The notes below the pieces were generated by a model that saw nothing but the letters and a program-made list of their open reading frames with translations, made no database searches and had not been told where the DNA came from. A program made the translations under genes and the position numbers. Shown piece after piece: positions 22,192-34,132 of a DNA stretch of 64,000 nt (positions are counted from its first letter, which is position 1; the number at the start of each line of letters is the position of its first letter). The stretch comes from Mytilus edulis. Its lineage: Eukaryota; Mollusca; Bivalvia; Mytilida; Mytilidae. Location: NCBI RefSeq assembly GCF_963676685.1, contig NC_092349.1, positions 86,192,604 through 86,256,603 of the forward strand. Direction: 5' to 3'.

Positions 22192-22942
22192 TATCTATAT
22201 ACATTTAATTAGAGGCAAGGAAACCAAATTAATAAACTGAAAGGCTAACAAGACAATGAGGTTGAAATATAAAGTTGTACTATATAAAATAGTTATTTCG
22301 AACAACAAGATATTAGGGAAATTAAGAAATTTTGATAATAAAAAAGATACACAACACCGGTATTGGACTGAGGGATCGTCTTGTATATCTATAGAACAGT
22401 CAAGAATGGAGTCTTTTCTATTTTAACACTGCATTAGTTAACTGGTGTTTTTTTTATTGCTCAGTTCTACAGATTGTCTTCAAACAAAGACCGGCTTATA
22501 GGTAATGATACGAATATTATTGAGGAATCCTGGATGAATATAAGAGAAAATGGAATGTGGTTAATTTTAAAATTTAAGTTTTAGAAGATATCGGATAGTG
22601 GTGTTACGCCTAAAGATGAGAAAAGACTGTAAAAACTTTAAAAAGGCGTGTTTGATTAATCTATATTTCAAAAATATATGAACTTCAACGTGATTTACAC
22701 ATTATTTCACATAGATATATACATAGCCTGCAAATATATAACGGCCAAGTGAAGTAGTACATAATATCCTATCTAAAAAAATTAAGCAAAGAAATCAGTA
22801 TCTTTAGAACGATTTATATAGTACTATATTAAGCCTTGATCTGGAATTTAAAATGAATAAATTATCATGTGTAGTCACGCCGAGTTACAATCCTTCTGTG
22901 TATTAAAATGATAACAAGTGCAGGTAAACTCTGGCTGACTCG

Positions 22943-23625
22943 TATTTATATTTCATTATTGCCATCTGTTTTCTGTTTGATATAAACAACAAATTTGTCA
23001 AACTTATAAATCTAAACAAAACTAACAACAACATGGCTTTAAATGAAAAAGACAAACAGACAAACAATAATACACATGACACAACATAGAAAACTAAAGA
23101 ATTAACGACACGAACCCCACCAAAAAAAAACTAAGGGTGATCTCAGATGCTCCGGAAGTGTAAGCAGATCCTGCTTCACATTTGGCATCCGTCGTGTTGC
23201 TTATGTGATAACAAATCTGGTAAATAGTCTAATTCGGTAGGTCACATTCATGAAAGAAAAGGGGATTGTAGTTACGACGTAAGGAACATATCCGATATCA
23301 TTTGTGGAACGGTTATTCCATAACGGTCAACAAACTCGTGATGGCATCCGTAAAATTTACGACGGGATGATTTCAACTTCACCATTTGGAACTCTTGGTT
23401 TAATACCTTCCTTGTGAGCAGCATAATATAATTCTCTTGTTAAGTTAATGAAATAGATAAGCCACAAGAGTTTGAATTACACCTTTGAGATTTCAAACTT
23501 TTATTTACCCTTATAGAAAATTCTACCTCAACTTGATCAAATGACATATGTATAAAAGTGCGTTATTTCACAGTGAAATTCACATCGTTGCAGAGTAAAA
23601 ATATCAATTGCAATTCTATGGCAGC
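22943..23625. promoter_or_regulatory. Divergent TATA pair, unit U2 (split by R2)
   Basis: On the minus strand TATAAATA (complement of 22943-22950) precedes the conserved CGAGTCAGCCAGAGTTTA. On the plus strand TATAAAAG (23551-23558) precedes ATGGCAGCATCTG at 23618. Without the R2 insertion the two boxes would lie about 200 bases apart, as in U3. Confidence 0.35.
23010..23400 (+). repeat. Dispersed repeat R2, long copy inside U2
   Basis: Contains AACATGGCTTTAAATGAAAA, ACACATGACACAACATAGAA, GGTGATCTCAGATG, ATTCGGTAGGTCACATTCAT and GGCATCCGTAAAATTTACGA. Units U1 and U3 lack it at the matching position, so it is younger than the array. It separates the two halves of the divergent TATA region. Confidence 0.72.
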
Positions 23626-26139
23626 ATCTGATCATGATTTTTCTATTTATCAGAGACATGCTTCTATCACAACATATTTACATGTGATTTCTCGCTGGAA
23701 TTAATTGTATGAAATCATTGGAATTAGGATCACAAAAAGAATATTTTTCACATTTAAGAAAACTTATATCTAACAGAGATTATGATTCTAAATATATAAT
23801 CCTGGAGTAAATGATGTCAGAGTCATCTATAATTCTAAATATATATTCCCTGGAGTAAATGATGTCAGAGTCACCTATTTCTAGACACCCGTAGAATGTA
23901 GAACAATTGTAATAATTACAAAATTCAATGCTCGGATCATGTATCATATGTAAACAAATCACATTACTTTATCAAATAACACAGAGTAAAGAGTTAACAT
24001 GTTAATACGATTTGTCGTCATTAGGTCATGTTAATAAAACATTAGGTTGTAATCATTTAAGTAAGATGAATAATTTTTCAGATTGGAGAACTGCTTAAAT
24101 AACATGGTGACACTGATTTGTTAGATGAAGTATATAGTTATCAAAGGTACCAAGATTATAATTTAGTACGCCATGAATTTGGTTGAAGTTTAAGGTAACG
24201 CATGATATCTGCTAGTACGCATTTGCAGGTTGCAGTCTTGTAATTGACTGCTCCATAGGCTTACATGCAAAACAGCTGATCTTCGAAAAAAAAATAAAAA
24301 TGCTACATAGAAAAAAATGTCATGTTCATGTTTCATGTTCATGTATGTACTGATGTGAAATTGCAATTTAATCGAAAATAAAGTGGGTCATGCCACGAAG
24401 AATAAAGAGTTATTTAAACCTGAAGTCAAAACATTTTTTTTCTCTACTTTACGTTAAAACTTTGCCGTTTTTACTTGTCTGCACCACTTCCAGTAAACAT
24501 GATATACTTTCACTTTCCTGGATTGATATCCCCAAAAGATGCAAGTTTTTTTTTAAAGTCTATATATATGCTTCAATGCAGCATAAACCTATAATCAAAC
24601 AGAAAAAATTGAGTTCAGAAAAAAAAATCAGAAAAAAATACACTATTTTGTTTCCTTCCATGTTTTGACATGCACCGGAAACTGGAGTTGGAATACAAGA
24701 CTGGTACCTATAACACTAGTAAAAAAAAGTGTTTTGTCATGTGGTAACCTTTTATAGCTTAATATTTGGTATGGGATTGCCAGTTCATTTGGATTTTGGT
24801 CATAATGTCTGATCAATCGGATTTTGATCTTGGAATCATCGCATGAGTAAACACCACATTGACGTCACTACGCTTATACTAGCGCAAACAATAAGTGCAG
24901 ACTTTATTTTTTCTACATAAAAATAAAATGATATTTCTAAGAATATGTTTTCGTTATAAACTAAAAGCATTGTTCAAAATTGCACATATTCAATTGAGCA
25001 TTTTAAACATAACTTTTGAATACCCAAAAACATACCATTACTTCTGAAAAAAAAATCACCTCTTCCGGTCATAATTGCTCTGTTTGCATTGTATAACGCG
25101 TCATTATACTTAATGGCACCGCTAAAAGGCGAGCAAATAGGATTTCAAATGACAAGCACCTTACGTCTTCAAGCGTAAGACGTATTTATTTAGGCTGTTG
25201 TTCATTAATATTTCTACATATTTAATGGCAATTTTAGGTCAAATATGTCGATTAATATATTTTTTTGACGTAACAGTGACATCAAAAGTGACTGTCTTGC
25301 ACCGAAATATAAAGATTATTTCCGGTTGTTGATTTATTGCTAAAATATTTAAAAGTATTAAAAAGCTTGAAGCATTTAAATTTCATTTGTCAGGGGCAAC
25401 ATAATGTTTTCTTTTTATATATCCGCCCGTGTTATGGTTTGAATAAACCATACATACTTTCCACTGTGCGTAAAGTAAACAACAATGATCCACACTATAG
25501 TTTTCTTTCCACATAATTTTACAGGTTCGATTATTATAGTAGTTATGTGAATTAGTTTAACAATTACTTAATCCTCAGCAGTATTTGCTAAGGTTTCCAC
25601 AGCAGGCTTGAACTTATTGATTGCGTAAAGTATATTTCATAGCATGTTCCATCATTGCCTTTACAATTTAAAACTGAGAGTTATACATCTTGATATTGGA
25701 TAACAAATATTGTCTCTCTGTCCTCTGACAGGTTAGACGTTAAAGCATTTATTTTCAATGTGACTCTCAGAAAATACTTTAAAATCTAAGAAATTAAATA
25801 TTTGAATGACGTTTTCAGTTTTGGAACGTCACTAGTTTTGTAGCGTGATTTTTATGATGTCAATTCTTTGAAAAAGTCAAATAAAAATATTCTCAACTCC
25901 ATGGAGAAATCAAAACGGAAAGTCTCTAATCAAATCGCAAAATCAAAAGCTCAACAAATTCAAATGAGTGAACACACAATTTCCATATGCCTGACTTGAT
26001 ACAGGTATTACCTGAAAATGTTAATATTATAATACAATTAATGCTGTATGAGGTAACACTACAAAAGTCTTATAGTGTGAAAAGACCAGTGTTTGTCTTA
26101 ATTTGCATGAACGTTTACTCGCCATTCTCCAAAAGTATG

Positions 26140-26365
26140 ACTTGTGTCTTAATTTTTCTTGACAAACTCTCATTTATATCAAATTTGTATTAAATTTAGT
26201 CGACATATTCTCGACATCCTGAATATGGTATTAAAGTTTCTTGACATTTAAATACTGTATTAAAAATTCTCGACATATTCTCGACATTATTATTTTTTCT
26301 CAGTATGGCTTGACATATTTTGAACATTTTGAATTGTGTCTTAAATTTACATGACAGTTCTGAAC
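26140..26365. repeat. Degenerate tandem repeat (TATTAAA...CTCGACATATT)
   Basis: About five or six irregular copies of roughly 40 bases built on GTATTAAAATTTCTCGACAT and ATTCTCGACATCCTGAATAT. It marks the right border of unit U2. Confidence 0.6.
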
Positions 26366-27379
26366 TCTATAAATCATGACCAATATTCATGATATAACTT
26401 TAATCTTTATTTCTCTATATACATGATATATGATATTTTGTTGTTTCAAGTTACACTTCTTACAGCAAAAATAAAAGTTGGGCATGTAAAACAATTGAAA
26501 ATTTAGAAAATCAATATTTTTACAAATGCAAAATATGGCTATGAAATCTGAAGTATAGAATAATCTAAATGTGGGTTTTTAAATAATAACAGATTTTGAT
26601 TCCGAAATCTTATAAATTAAATGATTAAAACCAATCATACTGTAGACATATTTCATTAAACATTCTTAATATTCAATGTTAATATGGTAAATAATTATTG
26701 TATCAAAATGTGGTTTTTACAAATAGCAAATCATGAAGTCAAATTTGTGTAATGTCATTTGTTGGAATACAGATGGACAGGATGTTCCCCATAAAATAAA
26801 GGTATTTCACACCCTGGAGTACAGGTACCTGTCAAATAGAAATTACTGATTTACCTGTAATCAGCTAATTAATTAATTGACCGACCATGCCACTAAAATT
26901 TAAAAAGTTTGTTGATAGATGAAAATGAAAATCATCATTTTGATGAAAAAAGAATTCAATTAAAATGGATTTTCTTCATCAAAATTATGAAGTTAACCAT
27001 TTTTTACATAAAAACAAAGAGAATAATTCCCGAAGATTGAAAGAAAATTATTATCTACTCCAGAAATAATAATGAAAAAAATGTATTTATAATGGGTCCC
27101 ATCAATGATTCCCATCAATGATTTATTAGAAATCATTGGTCTCGTGAATTAGGAATTTAGGAAGGAGTAAATATCACAAATCTTTATTTTTGATAAAAAA
27201 AATATAAAATTCACCTCCTCTTTTTTAGCCACACAAACCCAAAAGATGAGTTGTGAGATCGAAAAGAAACACAATGTCTCATTAAAAAACTGCCTACAAG
27301 ACACCTATTTTAATAAAGCAAATTTGACTATCATTATCGCGAACGTCAAAAATCTAAATGCAGTTTGTCTTCTTCTTGT
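26366..27379. other. AT-rich sequence between U2 and U3, nothing recognised
   Basis: I see no coding frame and none of the repeat families described here. A short direct duplication of CCCATCAATGATT occurs near 27098-27124. Confidence 0.4.
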
Positions 27380-27713
27380 CAGTTTTGATAGATGGCATTA
27401 CGCTTGAGAATACATAAGAACACATAAACAGCATTCAAATGTTATAACTTTCTTTAATATTTACCCTAAGTATCCTTCCTTTAATATTTTAACATTTTAT
27501 CAATATGTTTGATCTCAGTTCTTCATTTATCCAAATTCGATTTACAACGTCAAATAGTTGTGTTCTTCTCTTCATTTCTTATTGTGACGTCATGTTAAGT
27601 GACGACCATGACCAGTCACATACAAAGATCACATCTGTTTTGCAGATGATACAGTACGAATAGAACTATTAAGATTTATGTATATCGTCTTTATAATCAT
27701 TAGAGAAACGTAT

Positions 27714-27997
27714 TCTCGAGGGTATCACCAGCCTAGTAGTCAGAACATTTTGTGCTGACATGAATTATCATTGATATGGTTATATTTATAAAATAACTGT
27801 TTACAATTTTTTAATTTTTGAAAAACTAAGGCTCTTCTACCTCAGGTATAGATTACCTTAGCTGTATTTGGTATACATTTTTTTTGGCCTTCTTAACTTT
27901 TTTGGATTCGAGCGTCACTGAAGAGTGTTTTGTAGACGAAACGTACGTCTGGCGTATATACAAAATGTAGTCCTGGTATCTATGATGAGTTTATTTC
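27714..27997 (+). mobile_element. Family F element, complete copy with a natural empty site
   Basis: Inserted into U3 between ACGTATT and CCACAATACCC; U5 shows the uninterrupted ACGTATTCCACAACACCC at about 47998-48015. It opens CGAGGGTATCACCAGCC and ends with TTTTGTAGACGAAACGTACG, TCTGGCGTATA and CCTGGTATCTATGATGAGTT. A short TATTC/ATTTC duplication flanks it. Class unknown to me. Confidence 0.7.
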
Positions 27998-28239
27998 CAC
28001 AATACCCGTAATGAACTGAAGGTTCGTCTATAACATCTGAAGAACAGTCAAGAATGGAATTTAATCTACTAATAACTGAATTACCTAAGTAAATGTTGTC
28101 AGATGTTTCTTATTTATTTGACAGGTTGGCTTCAAAGAGTAATCATCTTATAGGTAATAACACCACACATATTGAGGAATCCTGAATGCGTCATAGAGTA
28201 ATATATGATTGTGTAAAAAAAATATGTTTTTATGAATAA

Positions 28240-28770
28240 AGACAACAGAAGAATATCACTGTTCAAAACTCATAAATCGATAGAAAACACATCAAGGCTA
28301 CAAACTTAAACTAAAAATATAAGAGGAGAACAACGACACAGAAAAGAACTAAGAAATAGAGGATCTCGGAGAGTTGTGTAGCGCTTCAACATAAGAATAG
28401 ACTATAAAAATAGATATACTGAAAACAAACTTATTTTCGAGTTTAATCCTTTCTACTCTACTTCCCGGCTATTCAATTTCGCGAATACTTGATGTAGTTT
28501 GATAAGAAAAGATCTAAGTTTTACGTATTCGCAACTATTAATTTTAGAGTTATTTATCTATTCGTGAAAAGAGCGAAAATAAATCGCTCGTGAAAATAAG
28601 TTGGTTTACAGTATACAAAACCTGCCAATATATAACGGTTATAAATCGGAAAATGAAAATGGTGAATGTGTCATAAAGACAACAACCCGACCAAAGATCA
28701 AATTACAGCTGAAGGCCACCAATGAGTCTTCAATGCAGCTAGAAACTCCCGCACCGGAGTAATAAATAAG
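28240..28770 (+). repeat. Fragments of repeats CE and D in U3
   Basis: 28240-28375 matches the start of CE (ATCACTGTTCAAAACTCATA, AGGAGAACAACGACACA). 28640-28770 matches the start of family D (GTGAATGTGTCATAAAGACA, AACTCCCGCACCGGAG). The sequence between them contains U-unit sequence also present at 49080-49190. Confidence 0.6.
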
Positions 28771-28920
28771 CAGAACAATACATATCTTAACTACCATGTA
28801 CATAGTTCTATAGAAATCCTGTATCTTTATAATGAATAGTACTACATTTGTAATCACATCGAGTTACAATCCTACGATGTATTGAATTATAAAAATGTCA
28901 TGTAAACTCTGGCTGACCCG

Positions 28921-29177
28921 TATTTATATTTCATTACTTAGTTCCATCTGTTTTCTGTATGACAGAAATCGCAAATTTGTCAACATGCAAAATTAAGTTG
29001 TCTTATTAAGTTAATGAAATGCATAAGCCTCAAGAGTTTAAACTATACCTCTAGAGATTTCAAACTTTATTTACACAAATAGAACATTCAAAATCTACTT
29101 GACATATGTATAAAAGTGAGTTATTTCACAGTGTAAATCACGTTGTTAAAGAATAAAAATATTAATTACAATTCATG
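28921..29177. promoter_or_regulatory. Divergent TATA pair, unit U3 (uninterrupted)
   Basis: On the minus strand TATAAATA (complement of 28921-28928) is followed by CGGGTCAGCCAGAGTTTACA. On the plus strand TATAAAAG (29109-29116) is followed by ATGGCAGCATCTGG at 29175. The boxes face away from each other with about 180 bases between. Both are recognisable in U2; U1 and U4 keep one side better than the other. A bidirectional core promoter is an inference from motif, spacing and conservation. Confidence 0.4.
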
Positions 29178-31139
29178 GCAGCATCTGGTAATGATATTTC
29201 TATTTATCAGAAACAACATATATACGTCTTATGTCTAACTGGGATAATTTGACGCAAAAAATTTAATCTTCGATCACCAACAAATATTTTGCTCATTTTT
29301 GGAAACGTGTAGTCTTTCAAACATAATTATTTTAGAATTATGTACCTTGGATAAAATTATGTCACAGTCACCTAAAGTATTTGATTTCTAGACACCCGTA
29401 GAATATAGAACAATTGTAATAATTACACAAGTCAATGCTAAGTTAGTATCATGTTTCATGTGGTGTGGAAAAAAAACCCGTTAGCTTATCACATTACACA
29501 GTATAATGTGTTAAAATGATGGAGAATGTAGTCATTAGGTCAAATCAATATAACATAGGATGTGTCCATGTAAGTAAGATACATATTTTGTCAAATTTGG
29601 AACTTCTTAAATAACATGGTGAGACTATGATTTGTAAGATGAAGTTACTGTACTATATATAATTTGGTTGAGGTATACGGTAACACATGGTATCTGCTAG
29701 TGCACATAGGACACAATAGTAAAGACAAGTATGTGTCATGTCTAACCTTTTATAACTTAGTATTTGATATGGTTTTTGCTAATTCTTGGATCTAATACAT
29801 TGACTATTAAATGCTGTTTACATCTCCATCCTATGTTCTGTTATAGACAGTTGATAGTCTCAGTAGCAATCATTCTATATCTCGTTATTATTTTTCTTGA
29901 GCAGAAAGATGCATTTGATAATCCAGTTACCTATAGCAGTCTATAAAATAAGATATCTTACCGTTGTCTGTTATCGGTCATAACGTCTGATCGGTCGGGT
30001 TTCATTCCTGTAATTATCTAGTGAGTAAACACCGCATTAACATCACTACACTTCTACTAGAGTATACAATAAGTGCAGACTACGTTTTTTCTTCATATTT
30101 TTAAAGATATGTTTTAATATTAATTTTTAAGCTTGTACAAAAACGAAGATTTTCAAATGCCTAAAAAATATTTCATTAATTCCCTTATCCGACCGTCATT
30201 GCTTTGTTTACATTCCAGTTCGCAATATCATATGTAATGGCAGACCAAACAGGCCAATCAAATCGTATTTTGAAGAATTTCAAAAATACATGCACCTTCC
30301 GTCTTAAACGAAATTTATGTTTGGTAAGGCTGCAGCTCGTTTTTATTTTGACCCTAAGTTTCAAAATTAAAAGGCAGTTTTAGGTAAAATATGTCAATTA
30401 AGACATATTTATGACGTGATAGTGGCATCACTAGTTACTTTCCTGCACCGATATGCCAATATTATTTCTAGGTATTAATTCATCGCTAAAATATCATAGT
30501 GTTCAAAAGTTTGAAACATTATAATTTCATTTGTTAGGGGCAAAATAATGGGTCATATTGTATACTTCCTCCTATGTTGTTGTCCTAAATACTTGTCACT
30601 AGACACAAAGTTATCAATAATGATCCATAAGATGGTTTATTTTCACATACATTTACAGGTTCGAGTATTAAATAAGTGATTGTCATAGCAGGTTTGAAGT
30701 AATTTGTAGCGTAAAGTACATTTTATAGCATGTTACAATGGATCTACATCGCTATTACAATTTACACTGATATGTGTTGAATGTCGGATAACACATATTG
30801 TCTCTGTGTCGTCAGACATGTTAGACGGTAGAGCATTTACTTTCAATTTTCACAGTGACATTGCTCGGTAAATGTATTGAATTCATTAAAATCTAATTAA
30901 TGAATTATTTGAAATAAAATATTTCCGTTTTGGAACGTCGCTAGTTTTTTGACGTAATTCATATGATTTCGATTCTTTTATAAAGTTAAATAACAAAAAC
31001 AAAATCCATGGAAAAATCAAAAGTCTGTAATCAAATTACAAAATCATAAGCGCAAAAGATAAATGGAAATCAATTTTCAGATTCTGACTTGATACAGGCA
31101 TTTCCTAATGTACAAAATGTTTATATAACAATATTTTAA

Positions 31140-31545
31140 TTCAAAAGATGGTCGAAAGATACTAGAAGGACAGTAAAACTCATAGATTGAAAACAAACTG
31201 ACAACGTCATGGCCAAAAAGTCAAATACAAACAGACAAAAACAGTGGGGGTGATCTCAGGTACTACGGAAGGGTAAGCAGATCCTTTAAAGGATATTTTA
31301 AATATAATGAATATTTTATGGTTATATTGAGATATTTGCATTTTCATATGAAGCAGGATATATTTAACATTCCAAGACCCTGAGTTTACCACTAGTCTTT
31401 GGTGGAGTTTGACTTTGCGTTGCTTTATGTTTTCAATGTTGTATTTTTTGTCTTGTTGTTTATCTGTTGGTCTGTTTTTTACAGCTATGACGTTGTCAGT
31501 TAATTTTCGACTTATGAATGTCCCTTTGGTATCGTTTGCCTTTCT
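31140..31545. repeat. Two R2 copies facing each other
   Basis: A plus-strand short R2 (31140-31290) and a minus-strand R2 (about 31395-31545, read as GATACCAAAGGGACATTCAT on the complement) flank about 100 unrelated bases. The 144-codon minus frame at 31207-31641 is a by-product of this repeat. Confidence 0.65.
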
Positions 31546-31924
31546 GTTACAATGTCCTAGGTAACGAATATACACCAATCCATTTGCTATTGTGTAAAGA
31601 CTATTACATTTGAAAATGAGCAGCAACCCAATGCGTGTCAAAAACTAGTTCCATGTTGTGTTTTTTGTGTTTGTGCTGGTGTTGTCTTTTTATGGTTACC
31701 ATTCCTATGGTAACATCTTCGTTCTTTTTCTTAAAAAGATAAAATTCAGTAAATACTTGTTCACAATATAATGCAAAGACCCAATTATTAAATCATTTGT
31801 CGAAATGTACATCTGGTGCAGTACAACAGGTACAACTTAAACCTTGTTAAGGTTGTAAAAAATTCTCATTGATCAAAATTATACTGTTACATTGAAAAGA
31901 AAAGTAAAATGCAACATACTTAGA

Positions 31925-32043
31925 CCGTGTATATTTACGCCAAACATTTTTCATTTTAAGCTGAAAAAATAGATTTTGCAAAATACTCTCTAAATTTTAA
32001 AATTAATTGGAAAATGAAAAATGTTTGGAGTAAATGTACACGG
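31925..32043. mobile_element. Short palindromic element (MITE-like)
   Basis: The left arm CCGTGTATATTTACGCCAAA plus CATTTTTCATTTTA is matched by the right arm AAAATGAAAAATG plus TTTGGAGTAAATGTACACGG. The total length is 119 bases with an AT-rich loop. Flanking duplications are not clear. Confidence 0.65.
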
Positions 32044-32630
32044 ACGATACTTCCTTGTAGTATTAACAGTTTAACAAGAAATTTGACAGGCATTTTCAAT
32101 CATGGAAAGAGAAGGCTATATTTTAACTAAAACATAAATGTTTGTTTCAAAGACCCCATCAAAAACTATAAGTAGGAATAAAATATGTTACAGCATACAT
32201 GAGTTAAGCAATATATAAATGATAAACTAACGACAGTAATCAAAGCACTTAAGAATAACAAATAATCAAGCATCCTTTATACTATATGAGTAATGAAATA
32301 TGGCTCTATCAAAGACACAACCAACACTACTCCAATATAGCTGAGGGAAGAAAACATAATTATTGAAATCAATACTAAGTAAGTTTTGAGATACTATATC
32401 ACGATTTTGTAAACTGATAATATAATTCAACTCTCAGCTCAACAGCAACTTGACTCACTCTAGTCTATTCAGATAAGTTGTTTGATTTGTAATTATACCA
32501 TTTTGTGTTCTACGAAGATGGTGACATTTTCCTTGTTTTATCTCTTGTCAATGAGACAATGTGAGGCATTGGTACTTTCCGATGTACCTTCGGGGACGTA
32601 CTTTGACAGAACCCTTGGTTCTTAACTATT
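32044..32630. other. Sequence before block B, nothing recognised
   Basis: AT-rich and non-coding; a weak tail of family F-like sequence begins near 32600. Confidence 0.35.
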
Positions 32631-34062
32631 TTCTCAGACACTGATGGCGTTTTATAAAGTCTCGAAAGCAAATTATACGCCTGGTACGTTTGATTACTAT
32701 TCTATTAACATAAGACCATGTAAAGACATGATAATTGTAAAATTGTCCATACGTCATAGGAAATTTGTGCAATATTTAAAATTGCAAAATGTAGTAACAC
32801 TAATGAATACCTAATTCATTGTGAACAATACAAATTTAAATATCATCAAAAGAAAACAAAAGAGCACAGCAAATTACTAAAATTGGTTATGTATTGATAA
32901 TAGTACCCACGAGAAAAATGATGTTGAGGTGGGAGTGATTTAGTAGGAGGACACAACAACCTTGTAAAAGTGTCAGGCAATCCTGCAAATGACAAAACAT
33001 CAATAAAATTACAACGGAAATGTGTCTATGTTATTGTATCCTATATTTTATAATTTTCTATGTATTGATAACATACAAATCATTAATGGAAAGGGATGAT
33101 ATTTTTAAATATTCATTTTTAATTAAAAACCATTGAAGGCAAGAAAAAAAGATATAATCACATCACATCATTATTATAGACGTTACATCTTTTTTTTTAT
33201 AGTATAAATTGATTTGAAACAATTTAAGCACGATTGTATAAGGTTACTGACAAGAATTCGCCATCAGAGACATAAACTATGATTTTTATTGAAAAGCTCA
33301 ATAAGAACTGTCATTTTAAATAAATCTGTCAGAATTTACTCAATAACCTGAGATATAGAAAACTTCTAGTGGTAGATAAATCGTAATTTTAAAACTTAGT
33401 CAAAAGCTTCATTTTGTGTGGAATAATCTGAAGACAAATACTTCGGGGAATGAACAAGTGAGTATTGACGACATTAAAGTTACACATGAAGGTACATAAA
33501 ACAGATTTACTCTCCAGAGAAGATAATAATACTACGCCTTCATTTACATATGTATATTACGTTTGTGCTCTAAAGCATATTTAATATCCGGAGAGAGGGG
33601 ATATCATTTGAAATCTGATACTGTATACTAAGCTCTTAAACCAGGTTCAATTCATCATTTTCTATATATTAAAGTGGCTATACCAAGTCAGAAATATGAA
33701 ATTTGTTATTCATTCGTTTGATTTTAGCTGTCGATTTTGGCCATTTAATAAGGGACTTTTCTTTTCTCAAAGTTCAGTATTTTGGTGATTTTGCTTTATG
33801 GCTTATTATTCTGTTGAACTATTTTAGAAAATTTCATTTATCATTATTATGCAAAATATATTGAAAAATTCATCAGTATGCTGAATGTATAAGAATTTAT
33901 ACATAGAGTATTAAAACATTTTAGAGGAAGTCATTTGAATATTTGTAACATTTACGTCGTCATTATCGATCTCATTTATAAAATCTTAAATAATTCTACT
34001 TTAAATCTCCGAATTTGCATAAGATACACTACTTGCTACCAAAATTAATTAGATAACTTTTT

Positions 34063-34132
34063 TCAAATATTCCCAGCATGACCTTCAGGCAGATAGAACT
34101 CATTTATATTCAAGTCAATCAAAGGTTTTTTC
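34063..34132 (-). CDS. Candidate terminal exon in block B (paralogue of 14509-14578)
   Basis: The acceptor AATATTTCAG precedes KKPLIDLNINE then FYLPEGHAGNI and TGA (34065-34063). The length is identical to the block A copy without indels. Product unknown. The sequence just upstream on the minus strand (frame at 34156-34344) is hydrophobic but is not open in block A. Confidence 0.33.

Larger units (their letters stand above)
21960..26060. repeat. Unit U2 of a diverged tandem array
   Basis: This is the most complete unit on the right side: GTTGCAGATGATATG (22000), hairpin (22078-22191), ACAGTCAAGAATGGA (22395), TTACAATCC with CTCTGGCTGAC (22880-22940), R2 insertion, TATA segment (23480-23640), a 47-bp tandem duplication containing GGAGTAAATGATGTCAGAGT (about 23783-23876), GATTGGAGAACTGCTTAAAT (24080), CAATAAGTGCAGACT (24890), TTGGATAACAAATATTGTCT (25695), and family H at its end. 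No gene is recognised in it. Confidence 0.75.
27380..31120. repeat. Unit U3 of a diverged tandem array
   Basis: Begins CAGTTTTGATAGATGGCATT, as does U5 at 47670. Then GACCATGACCAGTCACATAC (27604), a family F insertion (27714-27997), ACAGTCAAGAATGGA (28045), ATTGAGGAATCCTG (28170), CE and D fragments, ATTTCGCGAATACTTGATGT (28477; also in U5 at 49137), the divergent TATA segment (28900-29190), CACCCGTAGAATATAGAAC (29393), CAATAAGTGCAGACT (30068), GTTAGACGGTAGAGCATTTA (30820), and family H. No gene recognised. Confidence 0.75.

Noticed and set aside
31207..31641. 144-codon minus frame
   Set aside because: It covers two R2 repeat copies; other R2 copies do not keep the frame.
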